A stretch of 9,507 nt of DNA from Promethearchaeota archaeon. GTDB taxonomy: Archaea; Asgardarchaeota; Lokiarchaeia; Sigynarchaeales; SOKP01. Below the pieces are notes generated by a model that worked only from the letters and a program-made list of their open reading frames with translations, was not told the origin of the DNA and ran no database searches. Below, piece by piece: positions 1 through 7,139 of the stretch; positions within the stretch are counted from its first letter, which is position 1; each line of letters starts with the position of its first letter. The stretch lies in the NCBI GenBank assembly GCA_030608765.1, contig JAUWDN010000019.1, forward strand, positions 1 to 9,507, in the 5' to 3' direction. A program made the translations under genes and the position numbers.

Positions 1-1839
1 TTCTTCTTTTAAATAAGATATACGGAATAATTTACCAAATGGTTTTAACACTATTAACATAATACCCGGAACTAACGGTAACAAAATAGGATAGGGTGGT
101 TCTAGCCACGTGTAAATATCAAATCCATATGTAAAAATTAAAATAGTTCCTCCCGTTAGCAACCATATTTTAATCAAAGAATCGGTAAAACCTAAGAATT
201 TTCGATGTTGTTTCCAGTAATTCAAAAATTGAATAAACCAGCCCAAATTAAGGTGAAAGACTCCAACTAAAACAGCAAACTTAAAAACGGACATTATATT
301 ATTTAGTGGATTATATAGAGTAATATTCAATATAGGGATCGTCACAGGTTCAAGATGCATGTAAACTGTACTAAATAACTTAATTTCGTGCATTCCAAAA
401 AATTCACCATAGAGAAATCCAATTAACACTGCCCCAACTCCACAATATAGAATGATCCAGCAAAAATTTATGAAATCTTTCCCTTTTTTGTTTCTATAAT
501 AGAACGCACCAAACAACCCTGAGATAATTAAGACAATTCCGTGTCCAATGTCCCCAAACATTAACCCAAACAAAATTGGAAATGTTATAGCAATTATTGG
601 CGTAGGATCAATTTCTGAATACGCCGGAGTCCCATACATTTTAGTAATTGTTTCAAAAGGTCTAACCAAGAAATTATTCCTCATAATCGTGGGAGCGTTC
701 TGTCTTAAATCCTTTTTTTCTTCTTCTTTCTCTGAAGATTCTTTCTCTTTAGATTTTTTCTCTTTAGATTTTTTCTTTGAGATTGTTACCTCTTCTGCTT
801 CTTTAGGTTTTCCAGAATGTACGTGGGTTTTATCTTCTTTTAAACTTACAAATTTATATTTTGAGATATCAATTGAATCGATTGTTATCTTATCTTCAAA
901 TTTCTTAATTAATCCTTGTTGGATTTCCTTCTCTTTTTCTTTTGGCAAGAAAAAGCTCAAACTTAATCGATTTAAAGATAAATTTTCAAATTGGTGTGAA
1001 ACCCAGTTATATTCTTCTAGATTTTGCACTATTTCATAGGCTGCGGCAAACAGGAGGAGATGATCGTCCCTCAATCGGTCTAATTCTTTTTGATTTTTAT
1101 TTAAAGAAGTGATAATAAACTTGATTTCTTTAGCTATTCGGGGAAAATTAATTCCATCTGAAAGTATATATTTTTTTAAAATCGGTACTTCCTCAGCGTG
1201 AATTATCCGTATCCTTTCTCTAAATTTCTCCTCGTTTTCCTTAGGATAAATTATGAAAAATGCTATTCTTTCGTCGCTTAAATAATCGTAATGAAGAAAA
1301 TTTGGAAAATAAGAGAACTCAAAGATATTTTCAATATTTTCAATATTCTTAGCAAATGTAGTAAAGGCTTTAAATTCCAAACGATTGAATTTCGATAATT
1401 TGTCTCGCGTTAATTTATATTTCTCTAAGAATAGATAACTCCCATGGATTGTATTTATTTTATCTAGCTCCATTTCAATAGAGATACGATACTTTTTTAA
1501 CTCGTTAACACGATTGGAAAAATAATTAATTTCATTTACGAGTTGGTTTATTAAATCGTTTAGATCTTTAGTTTCGAATTGTTGCCGCTCATCAGGTTTT
1601 AAATTTAATTTTTGGAAATCTGATTCTGTAATGTCAAGGTTCTTGAATAAAGAGTCTAAACTCTGACCTAAATTTTTAATTCTTTTATATAAATCATCAT
1701 CCCTCTCAAATTTATCGCTTATCTCAGATTTAGTTTTAATATGAACAATTTTGAGTTGGGATAGATGTTGTAAGAGGAGATCCTTGTAATTTTCATTAAC
1801 ATTAACCTTAAATAATACCATTAAACTTTTTTCTGTCAT
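1..1839 (-). CDS. atpI: A-type ATP synthase subunit I (a subunit), 3' end missing
   Basis: This is the membrane stator subunit that holds the ion half-channels against the K ring and anchors the peripheral stalks. Reading from ATG at 1839, 613 codons stay open to the window edge, so the C-terminus is cut off. Residues 1-340 are the cytoplasmic domain, with a start (MTEKSLMVLFKV, then KIVHI) typical of the family. A Lys/Glu-rich linker follows at about 350-380. Then comes the conserved entry to the membrane domain: YGTPAYSEIDPTP, and FGDIGHG with Asp at residue 430. Membrane segments are visible near 414-429, 433-448, 457-478, 517-538, 553-570 and 582-596. The helix with the essential arginine lies beyond base 1; I estimate that about 100 residues are missing. 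The gene starts 4 nt after the atpD stop, with AAGTGAT upstream as ribosome binding site. It is the last gene seen in the operon, whereas in methanogens it is near the front. The family call is secure. Confidence 0.95.
   Translation of the reverse strand, partial: MTEKSLMVLFKVNVNENYKDLLLQHLSQLKIVHIKTKSEISDKFERDDDLYKRIKNLGQSLDSLFKNLDITESDFQKLNLKPDERQQFETKDLNDLINQLVNEINYFSNRVNELKKYRISIEMELDKINTIHGSYLFLEKYKLTRDKLSKFNRLEFKAFTTFAKNIENIENIFEFSYFPNFLHYDYLSDERIAFFIIYPKENEEKFRERIRIIHAEEVPILKKYILSDGINFPRIAKEIKFIITSLNKNQKELDRLRDDHLLLFAAAYEIVQNLEEYNWVSHQFENLSLNRLSLSFFLPKEKEKEIQQGLIKKFEDKITIDSIDISKYKFVSLKEDKTHVHSGKPKEAEEVTISKKKSKEKKSKEKESSEKEEEKKDLRQNAPTIMRNNFLVRPFETITKMYGTPAYSEIDPTPIIAITFPILFGLMFGDIGHGIVLIISGLFGAFYYRNKKGKDFINFCWIILYCGVGAVLIGFLYGEFFGMHEIKLFSTVYMHLEPVTIPILNITLYNPLNNIMSVFKFAVLVGVFHLNLGWFIQFLNYWKQHRKFLGFTDSLIKIWLLTGGTILIFTYGFDIYTWLEPPYPILLPLVPGIMLIVLKPFGKLFRISYLKEE
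745..774 (-). repeat. Two perfect 15-bp tandem repeats inside atpI linker
   Basis: Two identical adjacent 15-bp units (745-759 and 760-774 on the plus strand) encode the pentapeptide KKSKE twice, at residues 356-365 of subunit I. A degenerate third unit encoding KESSE follows at 730-744. The repeat is in frame and lies in the charged linker between the cytoplasmic and membrane domains, where length changes should be tolerated. It looks like a small slippage or duplication event and not a regulatory element. Confidence 0.8.
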
Positions 1840-1843
1840 TTTT

Positions 1844-2491
1844 TCAATCACTTTGAATTTCTCTAGTTATCAAATCTTTTGTATTCTTTAAACGAACATA
1901 GTTCTCTCTTTCATTTTCTTCTAAGATATCTTTAATTTTTTTAATATCGAATTGTAATTCTGGAATTATTACATTTTTTAATCCTCTTATTCTTCGATTT
2001 ATCTTCTTATAAGAAAAAGATATCTTTAACATAATATCTTCTAATTTGGCGTAAACAATAATTTGTTCAAAAAATTTTTCCAATATAATTAACAAATCAT
2101 CAAGATAATGACTTGAATTTTCAAACGAATAGGCAGGAAGTAATTCCTCCTTTATCAATTCATATTCTATTACAGGTATTAATGTTCCAATTTTTTTGAA
2201 ATACTTTACATTTATATTTGGCTTATATTGGAGCTTACTCAACTTACTTATTAAATTAAAATCTCTTTTTCCCATTTCTTTATAAGTTTGATGAAGGTTA
2301 ATCATAGTCTCTTTGTATAAATCGATGAGAATTTCTCGATTCTCTAGGTATATATCCCAATTTTCTTTGATTTCATGCATCAATTGCTCTAATTTAAATT
2401 TCAAAAAGTTTTCGCCCTTAATGGCAAAAGATAATCTTTTCTGTAATGAGAGTAAATTGGTTTTTGTAGGTTTAAATTCACGAAAAGACGC
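1844..2491 (-). CDS. atpD: A-type ATP synthase subunit D (central rotor shaft), non-NTG start
   Basis: Subunit D is the long antiparallel coiled coil that turns inside the A3B3 hexamer. The first NTG codon in frame is TTG at 2404, but starting there removes a clearly conserved N-terminus. Upstream codons read FKPTKTNLLSLQKRLSFAIK, matching the family pattern PTRxELLxLKRRLxxAxxG, so the protein must begin near 2491. Between the in-frame TAG (2497-2495) and the conserved proline the codons are AAA GCG TCT TTT CGT GAA TTT AAA, with no ATG, GTG or TTG. I place the start at GCG 2491 because it is one base from GTG and lies 10 nt after the AGGT of a strong ribosome binding site. This gives 215 aa, a usual length for D. 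The C-terminal half has the conserved RRIRGLKNVIIPEL (about 166-179 in this numbering) and ERENYVRLK. Function is certain; the exact start is not. Confidence 0.93.
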   Translation of the reverse strand, partial: ASFREFKPTKTNLLSLQKRLSFAIKGENFLKFKLEQLMHEIKENWDIYLENREILIDLYKETMINLHQTYKEMGKRDFNLISKLSKLQYKPNINVKYFKKIGTLIPVIEYELIKEELLPAYSFENSSHYLDDLLIILEKFFEQIIVYAKLEDIMLKISFSYKKINRRIRGLKNVIIPELQFDIKKIKDILEENERENYVRLKNTKDLITREIQSD

Positions 2492-2497
2492 TTTCTA

Positions 2498-3889
2498 TTA
2501 CACCTCTCCTACGTAATATTTATCAATGAATTCTTGGCGGATTCTAAATAATTGGTTTCTTGGAATATGAGATAATGCTTTCCAAGCGAGATTTAGAGTT
2601 GTTTTTATATCTCTTTCTTCGGTGTACTTCTGATTTAAAAAGGTTTGCTCAAAAACCTTTCCAAATTTCAATAATGCTTTCTGGTTAAAACTTAAACCGT
2701 CTTCTCCAACGATGGAGATAAGGTCTCTTACTTCTAGAGCAGCAGAGTAAGATGACAATAACTGAGAGCTAACATCCGCGTGGTCTTCCCTAGTGGTATT
2801 TTTACCAATAGCGTCTTTCATAAGCCGGGAAATAGAGGCTAAAACCTCAAGTGGAGGATAAATTCCCTTTTTATCTAAATTACTATTTAGAACCAATTGT
2901 CCTTCGGTAATGTAACCAGTTGTATCTGGAATAGGGTGGGCTATGTCTCCTCCCGGCATTGTCAGAATCGGTATTTGTGTTATGGTTCCCTTTTTGCCTT
3001 TAATTTTTCCAGTTCTTTCATAGAGGGACGCAAAATCACTATACAAGTATCCTGGATATCCTTTCCTGCTAGGAATCTCTTCTTTAGCAGAACTTAGCTC
3101 TCTTAAAGCTTCTGCGTAATTAGTCATGTCAATCAAAATAACCAGAACATGCATATCTTTTTCAAATGCGAAATATTCAGCAGTTGTTAAAGCCACCCGA
3201 GGAACTATTAATCTTTCCATTATTGGATCGTCCGCAAAGTTGATGAAAGAAATAATATTCTGAATGTTTCCACTTTCTTGAAAACGTTTCATGTAAAAAA
3301 TCCCTTCATCTTGGATGATTCCTATCCCGCAAAAAATTATTAAGAACGGTTCATCAGCCGAAACCTTTGCTTGAGTTACAATTTGAGCTGCTAATAAATT
3401 ATGTGGCAACCCTTGACCACTAAAAATGGGGAGTTTCTGTCCTCTGATTAACGTGAACAGACCATCAATTACAGATATTCCCGTTTGAATAACTTCCGAT
3501 GGATATTCTCTTGCAAATGGATTAATTGGTAACCCATTTATATCTCTTTCTATCTCAGTTAAAATGTCAGACTCTAATACTTTCTTAGTATTGATGTCGA
3601 TAGGTTTTCCCAAGGAGTTAAAAACTCTTCCAAACATATCGCTAGAAATTTTTATTTTAAACGAATCTTCAGTAAAAACAATAGTAGCGTTTTCTGAAGA
3701 AAGCCCAGCTGTATCTTCAAAGACTTCAATTGTTATCGTACTCTCATCCATTTTCACAACTTGACCCGTTCGTTCTTTTCCATCATCCGTATGGATTTTA
3801 ACAATCTCACCATATTGTACGTCGTGTTTATTATCCAAAAACACTAATGGACCTATAATTTTTTTGATCTTTCTATAAATTACGCTCAT
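2498..3889 (-). CDS. atpB: A-type ATP synthase subunit B (non-catalytic nucleotide-binding subunit)
   Basis: Subunit B alternates with A in the A3B3 head and has a regulatory, non-catalytic nucleotide site. The 463-aa length is normal. The N-terminal barrel (YRKIKKIIGPLVF, with YGEIV at about 26-30) is followed by the core domain. In place of a true P-loop there is the family's degenerate SGQGLPHN (157-164). Other family marks are DMTNYAEALREL (about 254-265), IPSRKGYPGYLYSDFASLYE (272-291), PGGDIAHPIPDTTGYITEGQ (312-331) and SRLMKDAIG (354-362). LASISRLM has Ala-Ser where the usual consensus is LPSLSRLM. The ATG at 3889 overlaps the atpA stop in an ATGA junction, indicating translational coupling, with GGTG about 14 nt upstream. 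The stop TAA is followed at once by TAG in the same frame, and atpD continues in that frame. Confidence 0.97.
   Translation of the reverse strand: MSVIYRKIKKIIGPLVFLDNKHDVQYGEIVKIHTDDGKERTGQVVKMDESTITIEVFEDTAGLSSENATIVFTEDSFKIKISSDMFGRVFNSLGKPIDINTKKVLESDILTEIERDINGLPINPFAREYPSEVIQTGISVIDGLFTLIRGQKLPIFSGQGLPHNLLAAQIVTQAKVSADEPFLIIFCGIGIIQDEGIFYMKRFQESGNIQNIISFINFADDPIMERLIVPRVALTTAEYFAFEKDMHVLVILIDMTNYAEALRELSSAKEEIPSRKGYPGYLYSDFASLYERTGKIKGKKGTITQIPILTMPGGDIAHPIPDTTGYITEGQLVLNSNLDKKGIYPPLEVLASISRLMKDAIGKNTTREDHADVSSQLLSSYSAALEVRDLISIVGEDGLSFNQKALLKFGKVFEQTFLNQKYTEERDIKTTLNLAWKALSHIPRNQLFRIRQEFIDKYYVGEV
2501..2510 (-). promoter_or_regulatory. Ribosome binding site for atpD, inside the end of atpB
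   Basis: On the minus strand the last codons of atpB read AGGAGAGGTG immediately before the stop TAA. This contains both AGGAG and GAGGTG, strong matches to an archaeal 16S 3' end complementary to AGGAGGTGAT. The position fits initiation around 2497-2488 and far less well the TTG at 2404, about 100 nt away. It therefore supports the longer subunit D. Confidence 0.7.
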
Positions 3890-5727
3890 TTTTTCTTAAA
3901 AACACCATGTAATAATTTTAAAGATTCTATTTCATTAATTAGTTTCTTTCTTAATTTTTCTAAACTCTCAAAGTCATCATTAGGGATTGAACGCCCAATT
4001 CTAAGAATATCTCTTACAACTTTGAGCTCCTTAATTTCTTCCATTAAATACCCTTGATTTAGTAACTGTTGACCTTCGTTATACAACAATAGAATAAGTT
4101 TTATAAACCCAATCAACTTTCTAACCCCGGTAAAACAGTCGATCGAATCAAAAGCGTTTTGAATTAAAAAACTATTTCTAGTTATTTTAGCTATAAATAG
4201 CATAAATTGTTGATTTTCAGGTAAATTTTCTTCACCCACTAATTGGACTACATTTTTAAGTTCATTCTCTTGAGATAATATGTTGTTTATTTGTTTTCTA
4301 CACTCATACCAATCTATATCTATCTCAGGCCAATAAACATCTCTTTCATACCACCAATCAGATATGAATTCAGGATATTTGGAGTAAGATTTTAGCCAAT
4401 TTATCGCGGGGTAGTGCTTGGAGTACGCTAAATTTGCGTCTAATGCCCAAAATGCTTGAACAAAGCGCTTAGTAGTTGAAGTTACGGGTTCACTAAAATC
4501 TCCGGAGGGGGGAGATACTGAACCTATAATAGTTAAAGAGCCATATTTCTCTTTTCCTAAATCTTCATCACCATAAAGATTAACTATTCCGGCTCTTTCA
4601 TAAAAACTCGAAATTCTAGAAGGTAAATACGCAGGATATCCTTCTTCAGCGGGCATTTCTTCTAATAACCCAGAAATCTCTCTTAAAGATTCTGCCCACC
4701 TTGAAGTACTATCAGCTAAAACGGCGACATCGTAACCCATGTCTCTATAATATTCTCCAATAGTTACGCCAGAAAAAATACTAGCCTCTCGAGCAGATAC
4801 AGGCATATTTGAAGTATTAGCAATGATTACAATTCGTTCTAGTAATGAATGACCGCTCTTTGGGTCAACAATTTCAGAGAATTGTTTGAGGACATCTGCT
4901 ATCTCGTTCCCTCGCTCCCCGCAACCTACGAAAACGATCACATCGGCATTACACCATTTTGCTAAAGACTGTTGGATAACGGTCTTCCCAGTTCCAAACC
5001 CCCCAGGAACAGCTACCGTTCCTCCCTTTACAATAGGAAATAATAAATCAATTACCCTCATCCCTGTTATTAATGGTTCTTGAGGATAGCCTCGCTTTTT
5101 ATAAGGTCTATGTTTAGTGATTGGCCATTTTTGAAGCATGTTAAAGGTTTTCTCTTTTGATCCTCTTTTCAAACGATATATTTCGTCAATTACCGTATAT
5201 TCCCCTTCCTCAGCAATGTAAGTTATTTTTCCAGAAACGCCTACTGGGACTATAATTCTATGTTCAATAAGTGGAGTTTCTTGAACAGTACCTACTACAT
5301 ACCCCGTAGTTACATAGTCCTTTATCTTCCTTGATGGTTTAAATAACCATTTTTTCTTTCGTGACAATGATGGGAGATCTACACCCCTCTCTAAAAAACC
5401 ATCACCTTTAGATTTTAAAAAAGTTGCTTCCAGTGGTCTCTGAATGCCATCAAATATTTTGCCCATTAATCCCGGACCTAATTCCATTGATAAGGGTTCT
5501 TGTAGAGTTATAACTTCTTCATTTAATTTTAAATTAAACGTGTTTTCAAAAACCTTTGCAATCACATGATCAGAATAAATTTGGATTACTTCTCCTAAAA
5601 TTTTGTGTTTAGACTCCCTTATTAAATCATTAAGGCGAACCTGGTTTTCTAAACCTTTGATCTCTATTAATGTTCCATTTATGGATGAGATATATCCGGG
5701 CTTATTTTTTTCTTTGGTTTCATTCAT
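3886..5727 (-). CDS. atpA: A-type ATP synthase catalytic subunit A
   Basis: This subunit carries the catalytic site that makes or hydrolyses ATP. The 613 residues follow the family layout: an N-terminal barrel ([15 protein letters not shown]), the A-specific bulge or non-homologous region at about 115-210 (from LSRKKKWLF to [15 protein letters not shown]), then the nucleotide-binding core. The P-loop is GGFGTGKT at 242-249, with Lys248 and Thr249. CGERGNE (269-275) holds the catalytic glutamate. [17 protein letters not shown] (304-320), [16 protein letters not shown] (338-353), [16 protein letters not shown] (356-371) and [12 protein letters not shown] (405-416) are all present. No intein interrupts the P-loop, a known insertion site in some archaea. 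The ATG at 5727 overlaps the end of atpE by 8 nt, with AAAGGA just upstream, and the stop overlaps atpB by 4 nt. The P-loop differs slightly from the usual GPFGSGKT; otherwise nothing is missing. Confidence 0.98.
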   Translation of the reverse strand: MNETKEKNKPGYISSINGTLIEIKGLENQVRLNDLIRESKHKILGEVIQIYSDHVIAKVFENTFNLKLNEEVITLQEPLSMELGPGLMGKIFDGIQRPLEATFLKSKGDGFLERGVDLPSLSRKKKWLFKPSRKIKDYVTTGYVVGTVQETPLIEHRIIVPVGVSGKITYIAEEGEYTVIDEIYRLKRGSKEKTFNMLQKWPITKHRPYKKRGYPQEPLITGMRVIDLLFPIVKGGTVAVPGGFGTGKTVIQQSLAKWCNADVIVFVGCGERGNEIADVLKQFSEIVDPKSGHSLLERIVIIANTSNMPVSAREASIFSGVTIGEYYRDMGYDVAVLADSTSRWAESLREISGLLEEMPAEEGYPAYLPSRISSFYERAGIVNLYGDEDLGKEKYGSLTIIGSVSPPSGDFSEPVTSTTKRFVQAFWALDANLAYSKHYPAINWLKSYSKYPEFISDWWYERDVYWPEIDIDWYECRKQINNILSQENELKNVVQLVGEENLPENQQFMLFIAKITRNSFLIQNAFDSIDCFTGVRKLIGFIKLILLLYNEGQQLLNQGYLMEEIKELKVVRDILRIGRSIPNDDFESLEKLRKKLINEIESLKLLHGVFKKK

Positions 5728-6442
5728 AATCCTTTAAGTAATCATCTACAGATAGTTTCTGATTTTGAATAAATTGAACGTAATTATTTTCGAGATCTTT
5801 AATATCTGATTCAGAATCAGAAAAAATCTTCGAAAACTCAATCTCAATAATTGAGGTTTTTTTTTTTAATTGATTTTCAATTGTATAATTATAAGAGATT
5901 TTACTTGCCAACACTTCACAAATAAAACCACCCGTAAATTTTTTCTCTGATTTCTTTAACTTAATCTTATTCTTAAAGATTGTTCCTATCAACTCAATAT
6001 TGCGACTAAAAAATTCGTGGTCTCTTGAATTTAAGGTAATAATAATCTCTGGTGGCTTATCGATGATATATTTTATATTCTTAAGACTTTTTAGCAAAAA
6101 CTCTGTGTAACTTGAATAGTTGTTTTTTATCTTGTCATTTATTAAATCTGTTAAGTCAGCAATAAGTTCTACCATTAACTTATTTTTAGATTTTAATATT
6201 TCTTCTTTAATTTTTAATAGAGCGGAAGACAGAGAACTATTTAATACTTTGTTAGAGGTTTCGTTAAAATGTTCTTTCATCTTTAAAGAACTTTCTCTAG
6301 TTCTCTCTTTGTTCTTTTTCTTAGCTTCTGCTATCTGAAAGAGTGTTTGCTGATTGATCTTTTTTATATCATTTTCAGCTTGACTTATTAAATGCAATCC
6401 TAATTTTCCAAACTTTTCCTTTATTTCATGTCCTTCACTAAT
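5720..6442 (-). CDS. atpE: A-type ATP synthase subunit E (peripheral stalk), non-NTG start
   Basis: Subunit E pairs with H to form the peripheral stalks that stop the A3B3 head from turning. The N-terminal half is a long charged helix (ISQAENDIKKINQQ, then AEAKKKNKERTRE). The C-terminal half is the globular head-binding domain with GGFIC (about 171-175) and SYNYTIENQLKKK, equivalent to the family's GG(V/I)(I/V) and DNT(F/L)xxRL. The first NTG start is TTG at 6397, but AGGA abuts it with no spacing. The frame is open for another 19 codons upstream, continuing the amphipathic helix (SEGHEIKEKFGKLGLHL). ATT at 6442 lies 8 nt after the AGGT of GAAGGTG, so I use it; only an ATT, not an NTG, is available there. 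This gives 240 aa, long for the family. About 33 acidic residues extend beyond the usual C-terminus (after SKIF). If TTG is used instead, the protein is 225 aa. The family is clear from sequence and position before atpA. Confidence 0.9.
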   Translation of the reverse strand: MSEGHEIKEKFGKLGLHLISQAENDIKKINQQTLFQIAEAKKKNKERTRESSLKMKEHFNETSNKVLNSSLSSALLKIKEEILKSKNKLMVELIADLTDLINDKIKNNYSSYTEFLLKSLKNIKYIIDKPPEIIITLNSRDHEFFSRNIELIGTIFKNKIKLKKSEKKFTGGFICEVLASKISYNYTIENQLKKKTSIIEIEFSKIFSDSESDIKDLENNYVQFIQNQKLSVDDYLKDYE

Positions 6443-6449
6443 GGCTAAA

Positions 6450-6456
6450 CACCTTC
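6450..6456 (-). promoter_or_regulatory. Ribosome binding site for atpE
   Basis: The minus strand reads GAAGGTG in the short gap after the atpF stop. It lies 7 nt (from the end of GGTG) before an in-frame ATT at 6442, a normal spacing for this operon. It is about 50 nt before the TTG at 6397, too far to serve that codon. It is the main reason for extending subunit E. Confidence 0.55.
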
Positions 6457-6458
6457 AA

Positions 6459-6776
6459 TTATATAATATCTTCTATTAATTCATGAATCAGATCAAATAT
6501 TTTATCGTGATTCCTTATATCTGGTTGAAAAATATCAGGTAATAAATATATAAAAGGAATCCTATTATTAGTCCTAAAATCGATTAAATAATCAAGAACA
6601 TCATCTGGTAACTCCATGTTTATTATTATCATTACTATTGATGGTCTTTTTATTAAATTTTCAAATGATTTCATAAAATCTTCTTTACTATTGACTATCG
6701 TCCCTTCAATCCCTAGGAGGCCAAACAAGGAGACTATTTCGTCATAACCAATAACATGGATTTTTACTTCGGGCAT
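6459..6776 (-). CDS. atpF: A-type ATP synthase subunit F (central stalk)
   Basis: Subunit F binds subunit D at the central stalk and takes part in coupling and regulation. The 105-aa length is typical. The N-terminus MPEVKIHVIGYDEIVSLFGL, followed by LGIEG, matches the family's KIAVIGDxDTVxGFRLAG pattern. The alternating strands and helices of the small Rossmann-like fold can be followed, with a hydrophobic strand IVMIIINM at about 47-54. The C-terminal helix FDLIHELIEDII is the part that inserts along D in known structures. The usual second acidic residue after VIG is replaced (VIGYDE). The ATG shares one base with the atpH stop (TAATG), and AGGT lies 11 nt upstream. Confidence 0.93.
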   Translation of the reverse strand: MPEVKIHVIGYDEIVSLFGLLGIEGTIVNSKEDFMKSFENLIKRPSIVMIIINMELPDDVLDYLIDFRTNNRIPFIYLLPDIFQPDIRNHDKIFDLIHELIEDII

Positions 6777-7087
6777 TAAAAATCAAAACCTAATTTTTCA
6801 AATATTATACTTGTTAATCCTTCTTTATTATCTTTATAATCCTTTTCAATTTTATTACACAAATTCTTTACTAATTCTTCAAAATTTTTAGATTTTGCAC
6901 TAACTTCTTTTGAAACTTTAGCCGAAGCATCGTTAATAATTTCTTGGTTTTTATAAATTATTTTTTCCATATCTTTTTCTTGAGAAGTCCTTGCTTTACG
7001 GATATCTTCTAAACTTCCTTTTTTAGCTTTTTCAATTAAATCATCGTAAATTTTTTCAATTTCTTCAACCCATTTAAAAATTTCCAT
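6776..7087 (-). CDS. atpH: A-type ATP synthase subunit H (peripheral stalk coiled coil)
   Basis: This small, highly charged protein of 103 aa is the H (also called G) partner of subunit E in the peripheral stalk. Almost the whole chain is a predicted coiled coil: EEIEKIYDDLIEKAKKGSLE near the start, then a helix rich in Lys, Glu and Ala to about residue 75. The short hydrophobic end SIIFEKLGF is typical of the family. It has no membrane segment and no cysteine-rich or catalytic motif. The ATG at 7087 has AGGT 9 nt upstream. The stop overlaps the atpF start by one base. The call rests on size, coiled-coil character and position, because this family is weakly conserved. Confidence 0.85.
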   Translation of the reverse strand: MEIFKWVEEIEKIYDDLIEKAKKGSLEDIRKARTSQEKDMEKIIYKNQEIINDASAKVSKEVSAKSKNFEELVKNLCNKIEKDYKDNKEGLTSIIFEKLGFDF

Positions 7088-7139
7088 TATTCCAGAACCT
7101 ATTTTGTTGTTTTTTATTAATTTAAAGCTATTATCATAT
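7088..7139 (-). other. Short atpC-atpH intergenic gap
   Basis: This 52-nt gap is one of the longest inside the operon after atpK. It holds the atpH ribosome binding site (AGGT at 7100-7097) and an AT-rich stretch. I see no hairpin followed by a U tract and no convincing promoter. Confidence 0.5.

Noticed and set aside
548..1039. Plus-strand open frame of 163 codons rich in Phe and Ser
   Set aside because: It lies entirely opposite atpI. Its FFSLDFFSLDFF look is just the complement of the Lys/Glu-rich linker codons, and it has no ribosome binding site.
2440..2481. Out-of-frame GTG at 2481-2479 as an atpD start with a frameshift
   Set aside because: It is 20 nt from the ribosome binding site, and its frame does not give the conserved D N-terminus without a shift. 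No clear slippery site with supporting structure was seen.
2313..2516. Plus-strand open frame across the atpD start and atpB end
   Set aside because: It is antisense to the conserved N-terminus of subunit D, with no family likeness.
4970..5010. Possible intein at the atpA P-loop
   Set aside because: Some archaea carry an intein here, but the P-loop reads through without interruption and the protein has normal length.
4886..5083. Plus-strand open frame opposite the atpA P-loop region
   Set aside because: It is a shadow of a strongly conserved coding region. The other short plus-strand frames at 2897-3097, 3564-3764 and 6120-6338 were dismissed for the same reason.
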